Shown: piece after piece, positions 18,928-27,762 of the stretch
Numbering within the stretch: position 1 is the first letter of the stretch
How the letters are laid out: every line of letters begins with the position of its first letter
NCBI GenBank assembly: GCA_937924775.1
Contig: CALDUT010000019.1
Span: 83,903 to 147,902 of the forward strand
From: an uncultured Gemmata sp.
GTDB lineage: Bacteria > Planctomycetota > Planctomycetia > Gemmatales > Gemmataceae
Reading direction: 5' to 3'
Length of the DNA stretch: 64,000 nt
The notes under the pieces: generated by a model
Told to the model about the DNA's origin: nothing
Database searches by the model: none
The model's input: only the letters and a program-made list of their open reading frames with translations
Position numbers and translations under genes: made by a program

Positions 18928-20760
18928 ATGTGTGGAATCGTTGGTTTTACTGGGCGCCGGGAAGCGTCGCCGATTCTCTTGGAAGGGCTGGCGCGGCTGG
19001 AATACCGCGGCTACGACAGTGCGGGACTGGTCACCAGTACCGGTCAGCAACTGCATTTACGCAAAAAAGCCGGCCGGTTGGCCGAATTGCGGAAGTTGGT
19101 CGCGGCTCATCCGGCCCCGGGCTGCCATGGGATCAGCCACACCCGTTGGGCCACCCACGGCAGGGCCACCGATCGGAACGCCCATCCACATGTGAGCTAT
19201 GATCAGCAGATCGCCGTGGTCCATAATGGGGTGATCGAAAACTACGCAACCCTCAAACAGCAACTCCTGGCCGATGGCGTGACCTTCCGATCCGATACCG
19301 ACACCGAAGTGTTGTGTCACCTGATCGCCCGGTTCTATCAGGGGGATTTACTCGCCGCGGTGGGGGCCGCGTTGGCGTTAGTCAAAGGGACCTACGGTTT
19401 GGCGGTGATGGCCCGCGACGAACCCGGTGTCATTGTCGGGGCCCGTTTGGGAAGTCCGCTGGTGATTGGGATTGGTCCCGATGGACATTATTTGGCGTCT
19501 GATGCCGGGGCTCTCGCCGGTTTCGCCGACAAGGTGGTGTATCTCCACGACCGCCAATTGTGTCAACTCGATGAATCCGGCTATGTCATTCGCAACCCCG
19601 ATTGCGACACGATTGATGTCCCTGCCTACGACATTGCCGCTTTTCTCGGTGATGGCGAGCGTGACCGCGGCGACTTCCCGCACTATATGCTCAAAGAGAT
19701 TTACGAACAACCCGAGGCGTTGGCGAATGCCATGCGGGGTCGCCTTGACACGGCCGACAGTACCGCTCATTTTGGCGGCCTGAATCTCAGCGCCCAGCAA
19801 CTGCGGCAGGTCGATCGCGTCATCATGACGGCCTGTGGCACCAGCTATCATGCTGCCTTGGTAGGCGAGTATTTGTTTGAGGAATTCGCCCGGCTGCCGG
19901 TGGAAGTGGAATATGCCAGCGAATTCCGCTACCGCAATCCGCCGATCGATCGCCACACCGTGATTTTAGCCATCACCCAAAGCGGGGAGACCGCCGACAC
20001 GCTCGCCGCGCTGCGGGAAAGCAAACGGATGGGCCATACAACTCTAGCCATTTGTAACGTGGTCGGCAGTTCCATTGCCCGGGAAGCCGATGGGGGCGTG
20101 TATCTGCATGCCGGCCCAGAAATCGGCGTCGCGAGTACCAAGGCGTTCACTTCCCAGGTCTGCACGTTGGCGATGCTGGCATTGTACTTTGGCCGCATGC
20201 GGCATCTTTCCAGCCTTCAGGGTCAGCGGATGATCCAGGATCTGCAGGCGCTGCCTAACATGGTTCGCCGAACGCTCGAATGTCACGACCTTGTCAAGGA
20301 AGTGGCCGTGAAGTACGCCGAAGCCAAAAACGTGTTGTATCTCGGTCGTCAGTACCTCTATCCGGTCGCTCTCGAAGGCGCTTTGAAGCTCAAAGAGATC
20401 AGCTACATCCATGCCGAAGGCTACCCCGCGGCGGAGATGAAACACGGGCCGATCGCTTTGGTCGATGCCCAGACACCCAGTGTATTCCTGGTGCCGCGTG
20501 GGAGTGTCTTCGACAAGGTGATGAGCAACATGCAAGAAATCAAAGCCCGGGGCGGGCCCATCATTGCCATTGCCAGCGCGGGCGACGCGGACGTGGCCGC
20601 GGTGGCTGATGACGTCATTCCGGTTCCCGATGTGCCCGAATATCTCCAGCCCATCATCACCGCGATCCCGTTACAATTGTTGGCTTACGAAATCGCCTTG
20701 TTGTGCGGTTGCGATGTGGATAAACCGCGCAATCTGGCTAAAAGTGTCACCGTGGAGTGA
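18928..20760 (+). CDS. glmS: Glutamine-fructose-6-phosphate aminotransferase
   Basis: GlmS makes glucosamine-6-phosphate, the first step to UDP-GlcNAc for cell wall, lipid A and glycans. The 610-residue length is normal. The N-terminal glutaminase begins MCGIVGFTGR with the catalytic Cys2 and has EYRGYDSAG, TRWATHG and a HNGVIENY block. Two SIS sugar-isomerase domains follow (CGTSYHA, ITQSGETADT, then LGRQYLYPVALEGALKLKE) and the C-terminus ends NLAKSVTVE as usual. AGGT precedes the ATG. No glmS ribozyme was seen upstream. A TPR-type GlcNAc-transferase homologue lies immediately downstream but on the other strand. Confidence 0.98.
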   Translation: MCGIVGFTGRREASPILLEGLARLEYRGYDSAGLVTSTGQQLHLRKKAGRLAELRKLVAAHPAPGCHGISHTRWATHGRATDRNAHPHVSYDQQIAVVHNGVIENYATLKQQLLADGVTFRSDTDTEVLCHLIARFYQGDLLAAVGAALALVKGTYGLAVMARDEPGVIVGARLGSPLVIGIGPDGHYLASDAGALAGFADKVVYLHDRQLCQLDESGYVIRNPDCDTIDVPAYDIAAFLGDGERDRGDFPHYMLKEIYEQPEALANAMRGRLDTADSTAHFGGLNLSAQQLRQVDRVIMTACGTSYHAALVGEYLFEEFARLPVEVEYASEFRYRNPPIDRHTVILAITQSGETADTLAALRESKRMGHTTLAICNVVGSSIAREADGGVYLHAGPEIGVASTKAFTSQVCTLAMLALYFGRMRHLSSLQGQRMIQDLQALPNMVRRTLECHDLVKEVAVKYAEAKNVLYLGRQYLYPVALEGALKLKEISYIHAEGYPAAEMKHGPIALVDAQTPSVFLVPRGSVFDKVMSNMQEIKARGGPIIAIASAGDADVAAVADDVIPVPDVPEYLQPIITAIPLQLLAYEIALLCGCDVDKPRNLAKSVTVE

Positions 20761-20775
20761 ATGCCAAGCAGAGCG

Positions 20776-22857
20776 TCAGGATAAATTGACCGTCGCGGCT
20801 CCGGCCGCGGTGCGGTATGCGGCTTCGAGATGCCGCACATAGCGGGGGCCATCCGTCAGCGGCGATGTCCGAAGCAACTCGCGGAGGGTGGCTCCCAATT
20901 CCGCAAGGGCTTCCCGCTGTTGGGCCCATCTGACCGCCAATTGCACATATTGGGCCGGCGAATCCGCGATGAATTCCGGCAGCCCCACCGCCTGGAGAAT
21001 ACTCACGCCGCGTCGGCCCCGGGCATCGCCGCCGGCCAGGGTTAGAACCGGTACACCCATCCACAGCGCATCGCCGGTGGTTGCCCCCCCGTTGTAGGGA
21101 AACGGATCCAGAGCCAGATCGATCGCCGGATAGGCCGCCAGATAATCCCGCCACGGGAGGCGATAGACCACCTCCAAGCGCTCAGCCGCAATGCCTCGCT
21201 GCGTGAATTGTGCGGCGAGTCTTTGGGCTCCTTGCACCGATTGCCCCGCGAGCAGCACGAGGCGCGATTTCGGCACCGCGTGCAGGATCGCCGCCCAGCA
21301 ATCGAAACACGGTGGGGATAACTTCGCCGGGTGATTCAGGCACCCCCATGTGAACGTCCGACGGTTCGCGGAAGCCGGCTTCGGCACAGGTGGAGCCTCC
21401 ACGGGGGGTTGATACACCCAGCTCACCTCAGGTAAACGCAGAAGCTTCTCCACATACAAGGTTTCACTGCCCGGCGGATCGGTCGTAGCGTCGGTGACAC
21501 GGTAATCGATAGCGCGAATCCCGGTGGTCGCGGGATAACCTCCCAGCGTCAGTTGCCGTAGTGCAGGCCGGCGAGCAAACGTCAACAGCCGATTCCCCGG
21601 CGTATGCCCGTGGAGATCGACCAACAGATCGATGCCGTCGGCCCGAATCACCTGAGCGAGTTGTTCATCGCTCAAATGGGTCGTGATGCGCCACATATCC
21701 GCGCGGTGGCGTAGGGCCTCGATGGCCTCGGTTCTTCGTAACCCATTCGCATAAACCGTCACATGGAATTGGCTCCGATCGTGGTGAATAAGCAACTCGT
21801 GCAGGAAGGCCACGGCCGCCCGCGAGCAGAATTCCCCTACCACATAGCCGATCCGAAGTCGTCCCGAGGCTCCGATCGGTCGGTCATCCTCGCCCCATGC
21901 AGGTGGCTGCAGCGGATCGGCATACTGCCGCCCCCAATGAATATGATGATCGCGGAGTTGTTCCGGCGAAAGGTCGGTAGTGAACAATTCCATGGTGAGC
22001 AAAGCCGAGGCTGTCTGCGGCTGTGGCGCGAGGTTCCACGCGCTGCGGAGGGCGGCCATCGCCGCCGGGACGCAACCTTGCTCGCTGTAATGCAGGCCCA
22101 AGTTGGAATGAGCTTCGGCGAAATCCGGACGCTGACGCAAGGCTTCGCGATAGGCTTGTTCCGCGGCGTCGGCCTGCCCGGTGCTGTCAAGGACAATACC
22201 GCGGGCGTTGTGGGCTTCGGGATAATCGGGTTGGAGCGCGAGGGCTTGGTCGAAGCAGCTTAAGGCTTCATCCCACTGTCCGGCCGCGGCCCGGTACAAG
22301 CCAAGGTTGTAGTGAGCCTGGGGAGAATCGGGAAATCGTCGTGCAGCTTCCTGGAAGGCGGCGAGAGCTTCCGTGGCTCGACCGCAGCGAGCCAGCGCAT
22401 CTCCCAGCAGCGCAAGGACATCCGGCCAATCGGGGGTGATCGTAGCCGCCCGGGCGAAACATTCCACGGCCCGGGCCCAATCGCCCTTGTCGCTGGCGAC
22501 CAAACCCAGGTTCACAAGGGCCGCGGGCGTGTGGGGAGCCCGACGCAGCACCTCTTCGTAAGCCGCGGCCGCCTCGAGCCATCGCCCACGACGGCGGTAA
22601 ATGTTGCCGAGTTTGAAATGCGCTTCGAGCAGGTCGGGTGCGGCCGTCAGGGCCGTTTGGTACAAGCGTTCGGCTTCGTCCCACTCCCCGCGGCCGCTGA
22701 CGATCGCCGCCAAATTCATCAAACTGGCGGAATGATCGGGGAACACGGCCAAAAGCTGCCGGTAGCACTGCTCCGCGGTTGGCAGGTCGCCCGTTTGATG
22801 GGCAGCGAAACCTTGCCGGAAAAGTTCGTCCGCCGTAGCCACGGCTCCCTCCGACAT
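20776..22857 (-). CDS. TPR protein with SPINDLY/OGT-type glycosyltransferase domain
   Basis: The 693-residue protein has seven or eight TPR units over about residues 5-275 (for example AEQCYRQLLAVFPDHSASLM, AVECFARAATITPDWPDVLA). A GT41-type catalytic region follows at about 325-690, with RIGYVVGEFCSRA, DLLVDLHGHTPGNRL, VTDATTDPPGSE, FTWGCLNHPAKLSP and LDPFPYNGGATTGDALWMGV. Relatives transfer GlcNAc or fucose from nucleotide sugars to Ser/Thr of proteins. The gene follows rpsR by 40 bases on the same strand and may be co-transcribed with it. Glycan acceptor unknown. Confidence 0.9.
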   Translation of the reverse strand: MSEGAVATADELFRQGFAAHQTGDLPTAEQCYRQLLAVFPDHSASLMNLAAIVSGRGEWDEAERLYQTALTAAPDLLEAHFKLGNIYRRRGRWLEAAAAYEEVLRRAPHTPAALVNLGLVASDKGDWARAVECFARAATITPDWPDVLALLGDALARCGRATEALAAFQEAARRFPDSPQAHYNLGLYRAAAGQWDEALSCFDQALALQPDYPEAHNARGIVLDSTGQADAAEQAYREALRQRPDFAEAHSNLGLHYSEQGCVPAAMAALRSAWNLAPQPQTASALLTMELFTTDLSPEQLRDHHIHWGRQYADPLQPPAWGEDDRPIGASGRLRIGYVVGEFCSRAAVAFLHELLIHHDRSQFHVTVYANGLRRTEAIEALRHRADMWRITTHLSDEQLAQVIRADGIDLLVDLHGHTPGNRLLTFARRPALRQLTLGGYPATTGIRAIDYRVTDATTDPPGSETLYVEKLLRLPEVSWVYQPPVEAPPVPKPASANRRTFTWGCLNHPAKLSPPCFDCWAAILHAVPKSRLVLLAGQSVQGAQRLAAQFTQRGIAAERLEVVYRLPWRDYLAAYPAIDLALDPFPYNGGATTGDALWMGVPVLTLAGGDARGRRGVSILQAVGLPEFIADSPAQYVQLAVRWAQQREALAELGATLRELLRTSPLTDGPRYVRHLEAAYRTAAGAATVNLS

Positions 22858-22897
22858 GCTGGGCCGGCGTTACGATCGGGACAACGGTTCGGGGCGG

Positions 22898-23140
22898 TTA
22901 CTCGCCTACATAGGGCAGAAGCCCCATGAACCGGGCCCGTTTCACCGCCGTGCTGACCTCCCGTTGGAAGGCTGCGCACAGCCCGCTGCGCTTGCGGCCA
23001 AACAACTTGCCTTGGCTGGTAATGAGCTTTTTCAGATTCGCAACGTCCTTATAATCCACAAACGCGGGACGTGGGCACCCCTCCTTAGTGCAGAACCGGC
23101 AATGCTTCGTCCGGGCGCTGGCCAATTTCTTGCGCTTCAT
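22898..23140 (-). CDS. rpsR: 30S ribosomal protein bS18
   Basis: The 80-residue product from ATG 23140 (MKRKKLASARTKHC) matches bS18, with the S18 blocks DYKDVANLKKLITSQGK, RKRSGLC and VKRARFMGLLPY. The N-terminus keeps four potential zinc ligands in HCRFCTKEGC plus a later Cys, the zinc-binding form of the protein. In many bacteria rpsR sits with rpsF, ssb and rplI; here none is adjacent, and the downstream neighbour is a glycosyltransferase gene. Confidence 0.95.
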   Translation of the reverse strand: MKRKKLASARTKHCRFCTKEGCPRPAFVDYKDVANLKKLITSQGKLFGRKRSGLCAAFQREVSTAVKRARFMGLLPYVGE

Positions 23141-23322
23141 AAATAGTCTCAAACCCCCAATATCTCGGCAAAAACTCGCACGCTTTTTGAGAAGCTATTA
23201 GCTTAGTGGTCGCGGCGGTAATGTCAACGGTGCCCGCCGTTGGAGAGAATCGGGAGGCGTGAAGCCAACAAGGGTCGGAACGTGCTAAACTGACAATGCC
23301 CGTCTGTAAGCTTCTGGCGACC

Positions 23323-24576
23323 ATGTACACCGATGCGGAAGCGTTTCTGGCCCGAATCCGTGCCTATCCGGACGACGACACCCACCGGCTCATTTTCGCC
23401 GATTGGCTTGACGAACAGGGCGACCCCCGAGGAGCCTTCATCCGGATTCAGCTCGCCCGGGCTCACCCCCCCGAATCGGGAGAAACCGATCGCCACTTGC
23501 AAAATCAAGAACGGGCTCTGCTTGAGGCTTACCGGGCTGCCTGGGAAGCGCCCCTGCGGGCCTGCGGGGCCAGCGGCTGCGAGTTCCGCCGAGGATTTAT
23601 CGATGAAATCAAAATTGAAGCCCAACAACTCCTCCGGAATGCTCACATTCTCTTCAGCCTCTCACCGATTCGTCACATCCACTTGCTCGATGTGGGCGAA
23701 AGCCTCACCGAAGTGTTCCGATGCCCCTATCTGAGCCGGCTGGCGGCGTTAACTATCCATGCGCAACACATCGGCGATTCTCTAGCCCGAGTGGCCGCCG
23801 CATCCGAGCATCTGGCAGGTTTGAAACAGCTGACCATGACCAAAAACCGCCTGACCGATGAGGCCGCGGAATACCTCGCTCTCTCGCCACACTTGGCCCG
23901 ATTGGAGGAATTGATCCTGACCGACAACGAAATCGGCGAAACCGGAGCCCGCGCACTGGCCGTGTCCCCCTATCTGGGCCAACTCCAACGTTTGGACGTG
24001 ACCGGAAATCGCTTCGGACCGGTGGGAGCCGAAGCCATCGCTTGTTCTGAGTCGCTCCGTTCCCTAGATACTGTCGGATTTTCCGACAATGGCCTCGGCA
24101 CACCGCGGTTGCAAACGCTCACCCACGTGTCCGCGTTACTGCGAATTTCGCGACTCGATCTTTCGGGGAATGGGTTGAATGCCAGTGGCCTGCAAACGAT
24201 TCTCCACCGGCCCGCCCACGCCGAAGCCCCGCCCGTTCGGCTCCGCGAACTCGACCTGAGCTTCAACGAACTGGGGGATGCCGGGGCGCGGGTGTTGGCC
24301 GCTTGCCCGCATTTGAGCCAACTCGAAGTCCTCCGCTTGGGGCATTGCGCCATCGGCGATGAGGGGGCCCGGGCCTTGGCCAACAGTCCTCATTGTAATC
24401 ACGTCGCGGCATTAGATTTGCAGAATAACCCGATCGGCGATTCCGGCTTTCGGGCCTTCCTGGAGAGCCCCTATTGGCGTTCTCTCCAAAAGCTCCATCC
24501 GCCGCGTGTTGGCCTTTCTCCAGGGATTCGCCACGCGCTTGAGCGGCACTTCAACCGCACCACGCGCCGCGGATGA
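23323..24576 (+). CDS. TIGR02996-domain leucine-rich-repeat protein
   Basis: From ATG 23323 the protein (417 residues) opens with the short domain seen repeatedly in Gemmata-type genomes: AFLARIRAYPDDDTHRLIFA followed by DWLDEQGDPRGAFIRIQL. From about residue 115 come ten or so leucine-rich repeats of the ribonuclease-inhibitor type (LEELILTDNEIGETGARALA, LRELDLSFNELGDAGARVLA, VAALDLQNNPIGDSGFRAF). There is no signal peptide. Such proteins are thought to mediate protein-protein contacts; no partner is evident. An upstream in-frame ATG at 23296 is possible, but the domain starts at the second one. Confidence 0.9.
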   Translation: MYTDAEAFLARIRAYPDDDTHRLIFADWLDEQGDPRGAFIRIQLARAHPPESGETDRHLQNQERALLEAYRAAWEAPLRACGASGCEFRRGFIDEIKIEAQQLLRNAHILFSLSPIRHIHLLDVGESLTEVFRCPYLSRLAALTIHAQHIGDSLARVAAASEHLAGLKQLTMTKNRLTDEAAEYLALSPHLARLEELILTDNEIGETGARALAVSPYLGQLQRLDVTGNRFGPVGAEAIACSESLRSLDTVGFSDNGLGTPRLQTLTHVSALLRISRLDLSGNGLNASGLQTILHRPAHAEAPPVRLRELDLSFNELGDAGARVLAACPHLSQLEVLRLGHCAIGDEGARALANSPHCNHVAALDLQNNPIGDSGFRAFLESPYWRSLQKLHPPRVGLSPGIRHALERHFNRTTRRG

Positions 24577-24732
24577 TTGCTCCCAACGCTTGTCCCCAGC
24601 GCCAAACTCCAGCCAGAAGCCACGTGTTTCGCCCAAACGAAACAGCCGGCGAACGCCCCCACCCAGCCCAGCCGCCGCGACAGTCACAACGCCGGTTGCC
24701 CCATACCCGAAATTTGATAACATGGTTATTGC

Positions 24733-24903
24733 TGATAGGTTCGGCTGCTCATGGAGCAGCCGACGAAGAGGGAAGCCGGTGCGAATCCGGCGCAGGGCCG
24801 CTGCTGTATTCGGCCAGATCGGGTTCACAACGCCACTGCGAGCATTCGTGGGAAGGCGAACCCATCGCGACGAGCCGTAAGCCAGAAGACCTGCCTATCG
24901 GCG
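24733..24903 (+). promoter_or_regulatory. Cobalamin (B12) riboswitch
   Basis: The segment contains the conserved core of the adenosylcobalamin-type aptamer in order: GGGAAGCCGGTGCGAATCC, GGCGCAGGGCCGCTGCTGTA, GCCACTG, a GGGAAGGCG block, and the B12 box GAGCCGTAAGCCAGAAGACC. It is followed by a terminator-like hairpin and then a DUF1559 gene on the same strand. Confidence 0.95.
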
Positions 24904-24956
24904 ATTCATCGTTCGGACCCCGGACCGGGTCGTCGAGCGGGCAGGCCACTTCGTTT

Positions 24957-24989
24957 TAGCCGCGTGGTGCGGCTACCTCCCGTTTTTTT
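24957..24989 (+). terminator. Terminator-like expression platform of the B12 riboswitch
   Basis: A 7-bp stem TAGCCGC/GCGGCTA (24957-24963 with 24969-24975) is followed, 7 bases later, by a T7 run. It lies between the aptamer and the downstream start at 25048. The gap between stem and T-run makes it an imperfect intrinsic terminator. Confidence 0.55.
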
Positions 24990-25047
24990 GCACACTCGGT
25001 CCGTTCCGACTAACTCTCGCCCGACCCGGCGAGAAGGAGTGTGTACT

Positions 25048-25866
25048 GTGCGGTTTCCCCGTCCTGCGGGGCGTGGCCCCGTTGCGCCCCTGGCTTTCAC
25101 CCTCATCGAATTGCTCGTGGTGATTGCTATTATTGCTATCCTGGTCAGTCTGGTTCTGCCCGCGGTGCAGAAAGTGCGACTTTCGGCCGCCCGTGTCAAA
25201 GGGCAGAACAACCTGCGGCAGTTAGCCATCGCCGTTCACAACTACGAGAACGTCCATCACCGCCTGCCGCCGGCGTCGCGGAACATCGTGCCATTTTCCC
25301 GGGACAACCCAACGTATGTGTTCCAATACTGGTACGGTGAAGTCACCTCGAGCACCACCACTTTCCAACCAGTGGCCACCGATCCGACCCGAGGCATTCT
25401 CACCCCCTATTACGAGAACAATACCGCGGTGGCCAAGTGCCCGTTGGTCGATACCTACCCGATTGTGGCCACCGTCGGCGGTTTATCCCGGGGCTACGCC
25501 TACAACCGCCATGTTGTGGACCAGAAGTTGGTGAACCTGGCGACCAGCCAAACCTTTATGTTCACTGAACAACTCCAGCTCAATACGAACGGAACACTGT
25601 CCGAAGTACAGGAGAGCTTCGGTTCACCCTATGAACCCAACCCGTTCGGCGGGACCCAGGCGTTCACGCGTTTTGGGGTGAACTGCACGCATTTCCGCTT
25701 TGGGGGCGTGGCGAATGTCGCCTTCGTCGATGGCCATGTGGAAACACGACGGCCGGTGGATGTGCCCTCGGTTGCTCCGTTTGATCAGGCCGTGTGGGAT
25801 GCGGCGAAAGTGCGGTGGTCGCTCGGGTTTCTGTCGGCGGATCGCTTCGAGTACATGGGGCGATAA
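25048..25866 (+). CDS. DUF1559 pseudopilin-like protein under a cobalamin riboswitch
   Basis: GTG 25048 lies 8 bases after AAGGAG. The 272-residue product has a type-II prepilin signal: a short basic leader, then [18 protein letters not shown] with Glu at +5, so prepilin peptidase should cleave before Phe17. After the helix comes [20 protein letters not shown], the DUF1559 (SBP_bac_10-like) signature, and near the C-terminus [16 protein letters not shown], the H-x-G and VDGH motif of the family. DUF1559 proteins are massively expanded in planctomycetes and presumed to be secreted pseudopilins. The B12 riboswitch upstream implies repression by cobalamin, which is unusual for this family. Confidence 0.92.
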   Translation: MRFPRPAGRGPVAPLAFTLIELLVVIAIIAILVSLVLPAVQKVRLSAARVKGQNNLRQLAIAVHNYENVHHRLPPASRNIVPFSRDNPTYVFQYWYGEVTSSTTTFQPVATDPTRGILTPYYENNTAVAKCPLVDTYPIVATVGGLSRGYAYNRHVVDQKLVNLATSQTFMFTEQLQLNTNGTLSEVQESFGSPYEPNPFGGTQAFTRFGVNCTHFRFGGVANVAFVDGHVETRRPVDVPSVAPFDQAVWDAAKVRWSLGFLSADRFEYMGR

Positions 25867-26000
25867 GGCTTTCTAGCGAGTGAATCGTCTCGCCGGAATA
25901 AGCCGCAGGGATCGACCCGGAAGCTGAGACCGCGTGGCCGGCATGGCTCGCCGGTCACGCTGGTTCGACCGTGCGAACGCTCTCTGCCGGTCTGATCGTG

Positions 26001-27068
26001 TCAGACCGGTTCTTGCTGTGTCATACAGTGGAGGGTCCCTAAGCCCCACACCAGATCGACGCAGTGGATGCCCACAACGTCGCGATCGGAGAACAGTTCC
26101 GCGAGCGTGCCCAGGGCCACGCGATCGGCCGGGTCGTTGAACGTGGGCACAATCACCACCCCGTTGGCGATGTAGAAATTTGCATAACTGGCTGGCAAGC
26201 GAACGCCCTCGAAATAGACCGGCCGGGGCATGGGCAGTGGGACCACCTCCAACGGTGTACCATCGGCATCAGTCAGCCCTTCCAGTCGCTGGCGGTTGTC
26301 CTGCAGGTGGGCGTAGTTGTCGTCGTTGGGATCGTTTTCCACCACCGCCACCACGGTATGGGTATCGACAAAGCGGGCCACATCGTCGATGTGGCCGTGG
26401 GTGTCATCACCGACAATCCCCTTCCCCAGCCAGAAAACCTTGTGAATACCGAGATAGTCCGCGAAGACCGCCTCATAATCGGCTCGGGAAAACGACGGAT
26501 TACGTTCTTGCACGGAACTGAGCAGGCATTCCTCCGTGGTCAGGAGCAGACCGTGGCCGTTGACGTCAAAACTGCCGCCTTCGAGGACCACCCGTTGGCC
26601 GCGGTGAACCGGTTCGAGGCGTGGCACACCGATTTGTTCGGCTATGAAGGCGGGAATGCGGTCGTCTTGCTGCCAGTCGGAATATTTCGCCCATGCATTG
26701 AATCGCCAATCGAGCGCGACTTTCGCTCCGGCCGCATTTTTCACAAAAATCGGTCCGCTGTCGCGCAGCCACGAGCGATCGGTGGGGCATCGCCAAAACC
26801 GCACCTGGTTCCAATCGGCCGAAGCGCGGGTGAGCATGTCGGTGGCCGCGGCTTGGGTGGCGGCATCCGGCACGAGAATGTTCACCGGTTCATAGCGGCT
26901 CAGCACCCGCACGATTTCGGCGTAAACCCAGGGGATGAGAGCTAATTTCCCCGGCCAATCGGATTCCCGTACCGGCCAAACCAGCCAGGTGCCCGCGTGC
27001 GGTTCCCATTCTGCGGGCATGCGAAATTTGTTCTTTGCGAATTTGTCTGGCGTCAGTGTCTGTGCCAT
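26001..27068 (-). CDS. aguA: Agmatine deiminase
   Basis: AguA hydrolyses agmatine to N-carbamoylputrescine and ammonia in polyamine synthesis. The 355-residue protein has the guanidino-group-modifying fold motifs: MPAEWEPHAGTWLVWP, RDSGPIF, LEGGSFDVNG, GIVGDDTHGHIDD and the catalytic Cys348 in GLGTLHCMTQQEP. Length and motif order are normal. The upstream region carries a perfect 12-base palindrome 4-15 bases before the ATG, where a ribosome site would normally sit, and no Shine-Dalgarno sequence is visible. No aguB is adjacent. Confidence 0.96.
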   Translation of the reverse strand: MAQTLTPDKFAKNKFRMPAEWEPHAGTWLVWPVRESDWPGKLALIPWVYAEIVRVLSRYEPVNILVPDAATQAAATDMLTRASADWNQVRFWRCPTDRSWLRDSGPIFVKNAAGAKVALDWRFNAWAKYSDWQQDDRIPAFIAEQIGVPRLEPVHRGQRVVLEGGSFDVNGHGLLLTTEECLLSSVQERNPSFSRADYEAVFADYLGIHKVFWLGKGIVGDDTHGHIDDVARFVDTHTVVAVVENDPNDDNYAHLQDNRQRLEGLTDADGTPLEVVPLPMPRPVYFEGVRLPASYANFYIANGVVIVPTFNDPADRVALGTLAELFSDRDVVGIHCVDLVWGLGTLHCMTQQEPV

Positions 27069-27071
27069 ATT

Positions 27072-27083
27072 TACTAATTAGTA
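27072..27083. promoter_or_regulatory. Perfect palindrome before aguA
   Basis: TACTAATTAGTA is a perfect 12-base palindrome ending 4 bases before the aguA start codon. It could be an operator or overlap a leaderless promoter. Function unproven. Confidence 0.35.
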
Positions 27084-27269
27084 GAAAATTCTTACCTCGT
27101 TATCGAAATTATCAACTGAATCTCGGCTCCACGCGAATCCTTCAGCCGACAGCAGAACAAACTTCGGGGAACAGCGAGGAATTGCTTGTCGGACGAAGCG
27201 CTTGTGATTATATGTGTTCCCCATCGACATCACGGACGAATTTGCGGCAGAACGAATGGAGGCCTGTGT

Positions 27270-27686
27270 ATGTCCGCGAATCCTGCCATCTTATTGGTGG
27301 ACGCGAACCCCGAGTTTCGCGACGATCTTGAACGGTACCTGTTGAAGCTAGGTTACCAGGTTGTTTCGACCGGCAATGGCCTGCGGGCTATGGAATTGGC
27401 CAACGAACGGGATTTCCAACTGGCGCTGGTGGATTTACTGATACCCGGGCAAAGCGGTTTCCGCGTCGCCCACGATCTGAAGGCCCGCTTTGGCGACGGT
27501 ATCACCGTGGTTGTACTTTCGGTCGCACTCTCCCCGGCACACCAAGACTACGCGTTAGCCAACGGTGCCGACCGCTTTCTGTCCAAGACGCTCTCGATCC
27601 CCGAGATTGGTGCTTGCGTCGCCTCACTCTGCCCGCCACCGCGGCACCGCCCGGCCCCCAGCCGGTTTGTCCGCATCGGCGTTTAG
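27270..27686 (+). CDS. Single-domain response regulator
   Basis: ATG 27270 follows a GGAGG site by 7 bases. The 138-residue product is a receiver domain without output domain. It keeps the phospho-acceptor Asp55 (LALVDLLIPGQSG), the switch Ser84 (VVVLSVA) and the conserved Lys106 (FLSKTLS), but the N-terminal acidic pair is reduced to a single Asp11 (LLVDANPEF). Such proteins act as phosphate shuttles or allosteric partners. No histidine kinase is next to it. A short hairpin begins directly after the stop codon. Confidence 0.88.
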   Translation: MSANPAILLVDANPEFRDDLERYLLKLGYQVVSTGNGLRAMELANERDFQLALVDLLIPGQSGFRVAHDLKARFGDGITVVVLSVALSPAHQDYALANGADRFLSKTLSIPEIGACVASLCPPPRHRPAPSRFVRIGV

Positions 27687-27707
27687 CCTGTTCAAATAAT
27701 GAACAGG
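27687..27707 (+). terminator. Hairpin abutting the response-regulator stop codon
   Basis: CCTGTTCA/TGAACAGG (8 bp, AATAA loop) begins at the base after the TAG stop. There is no T-run, so termination is uncertain. The same TGTTCA-N5-TGAACA core recurs at 51373-51389, also just downstream of a stop codon. Confidence 0.4.
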
Positions 27708-27762
27708 TGTATCCGAGAAAAAAACCGCCGACGGCCCGCCTCACCGTCGCTAAAATAGCTTC

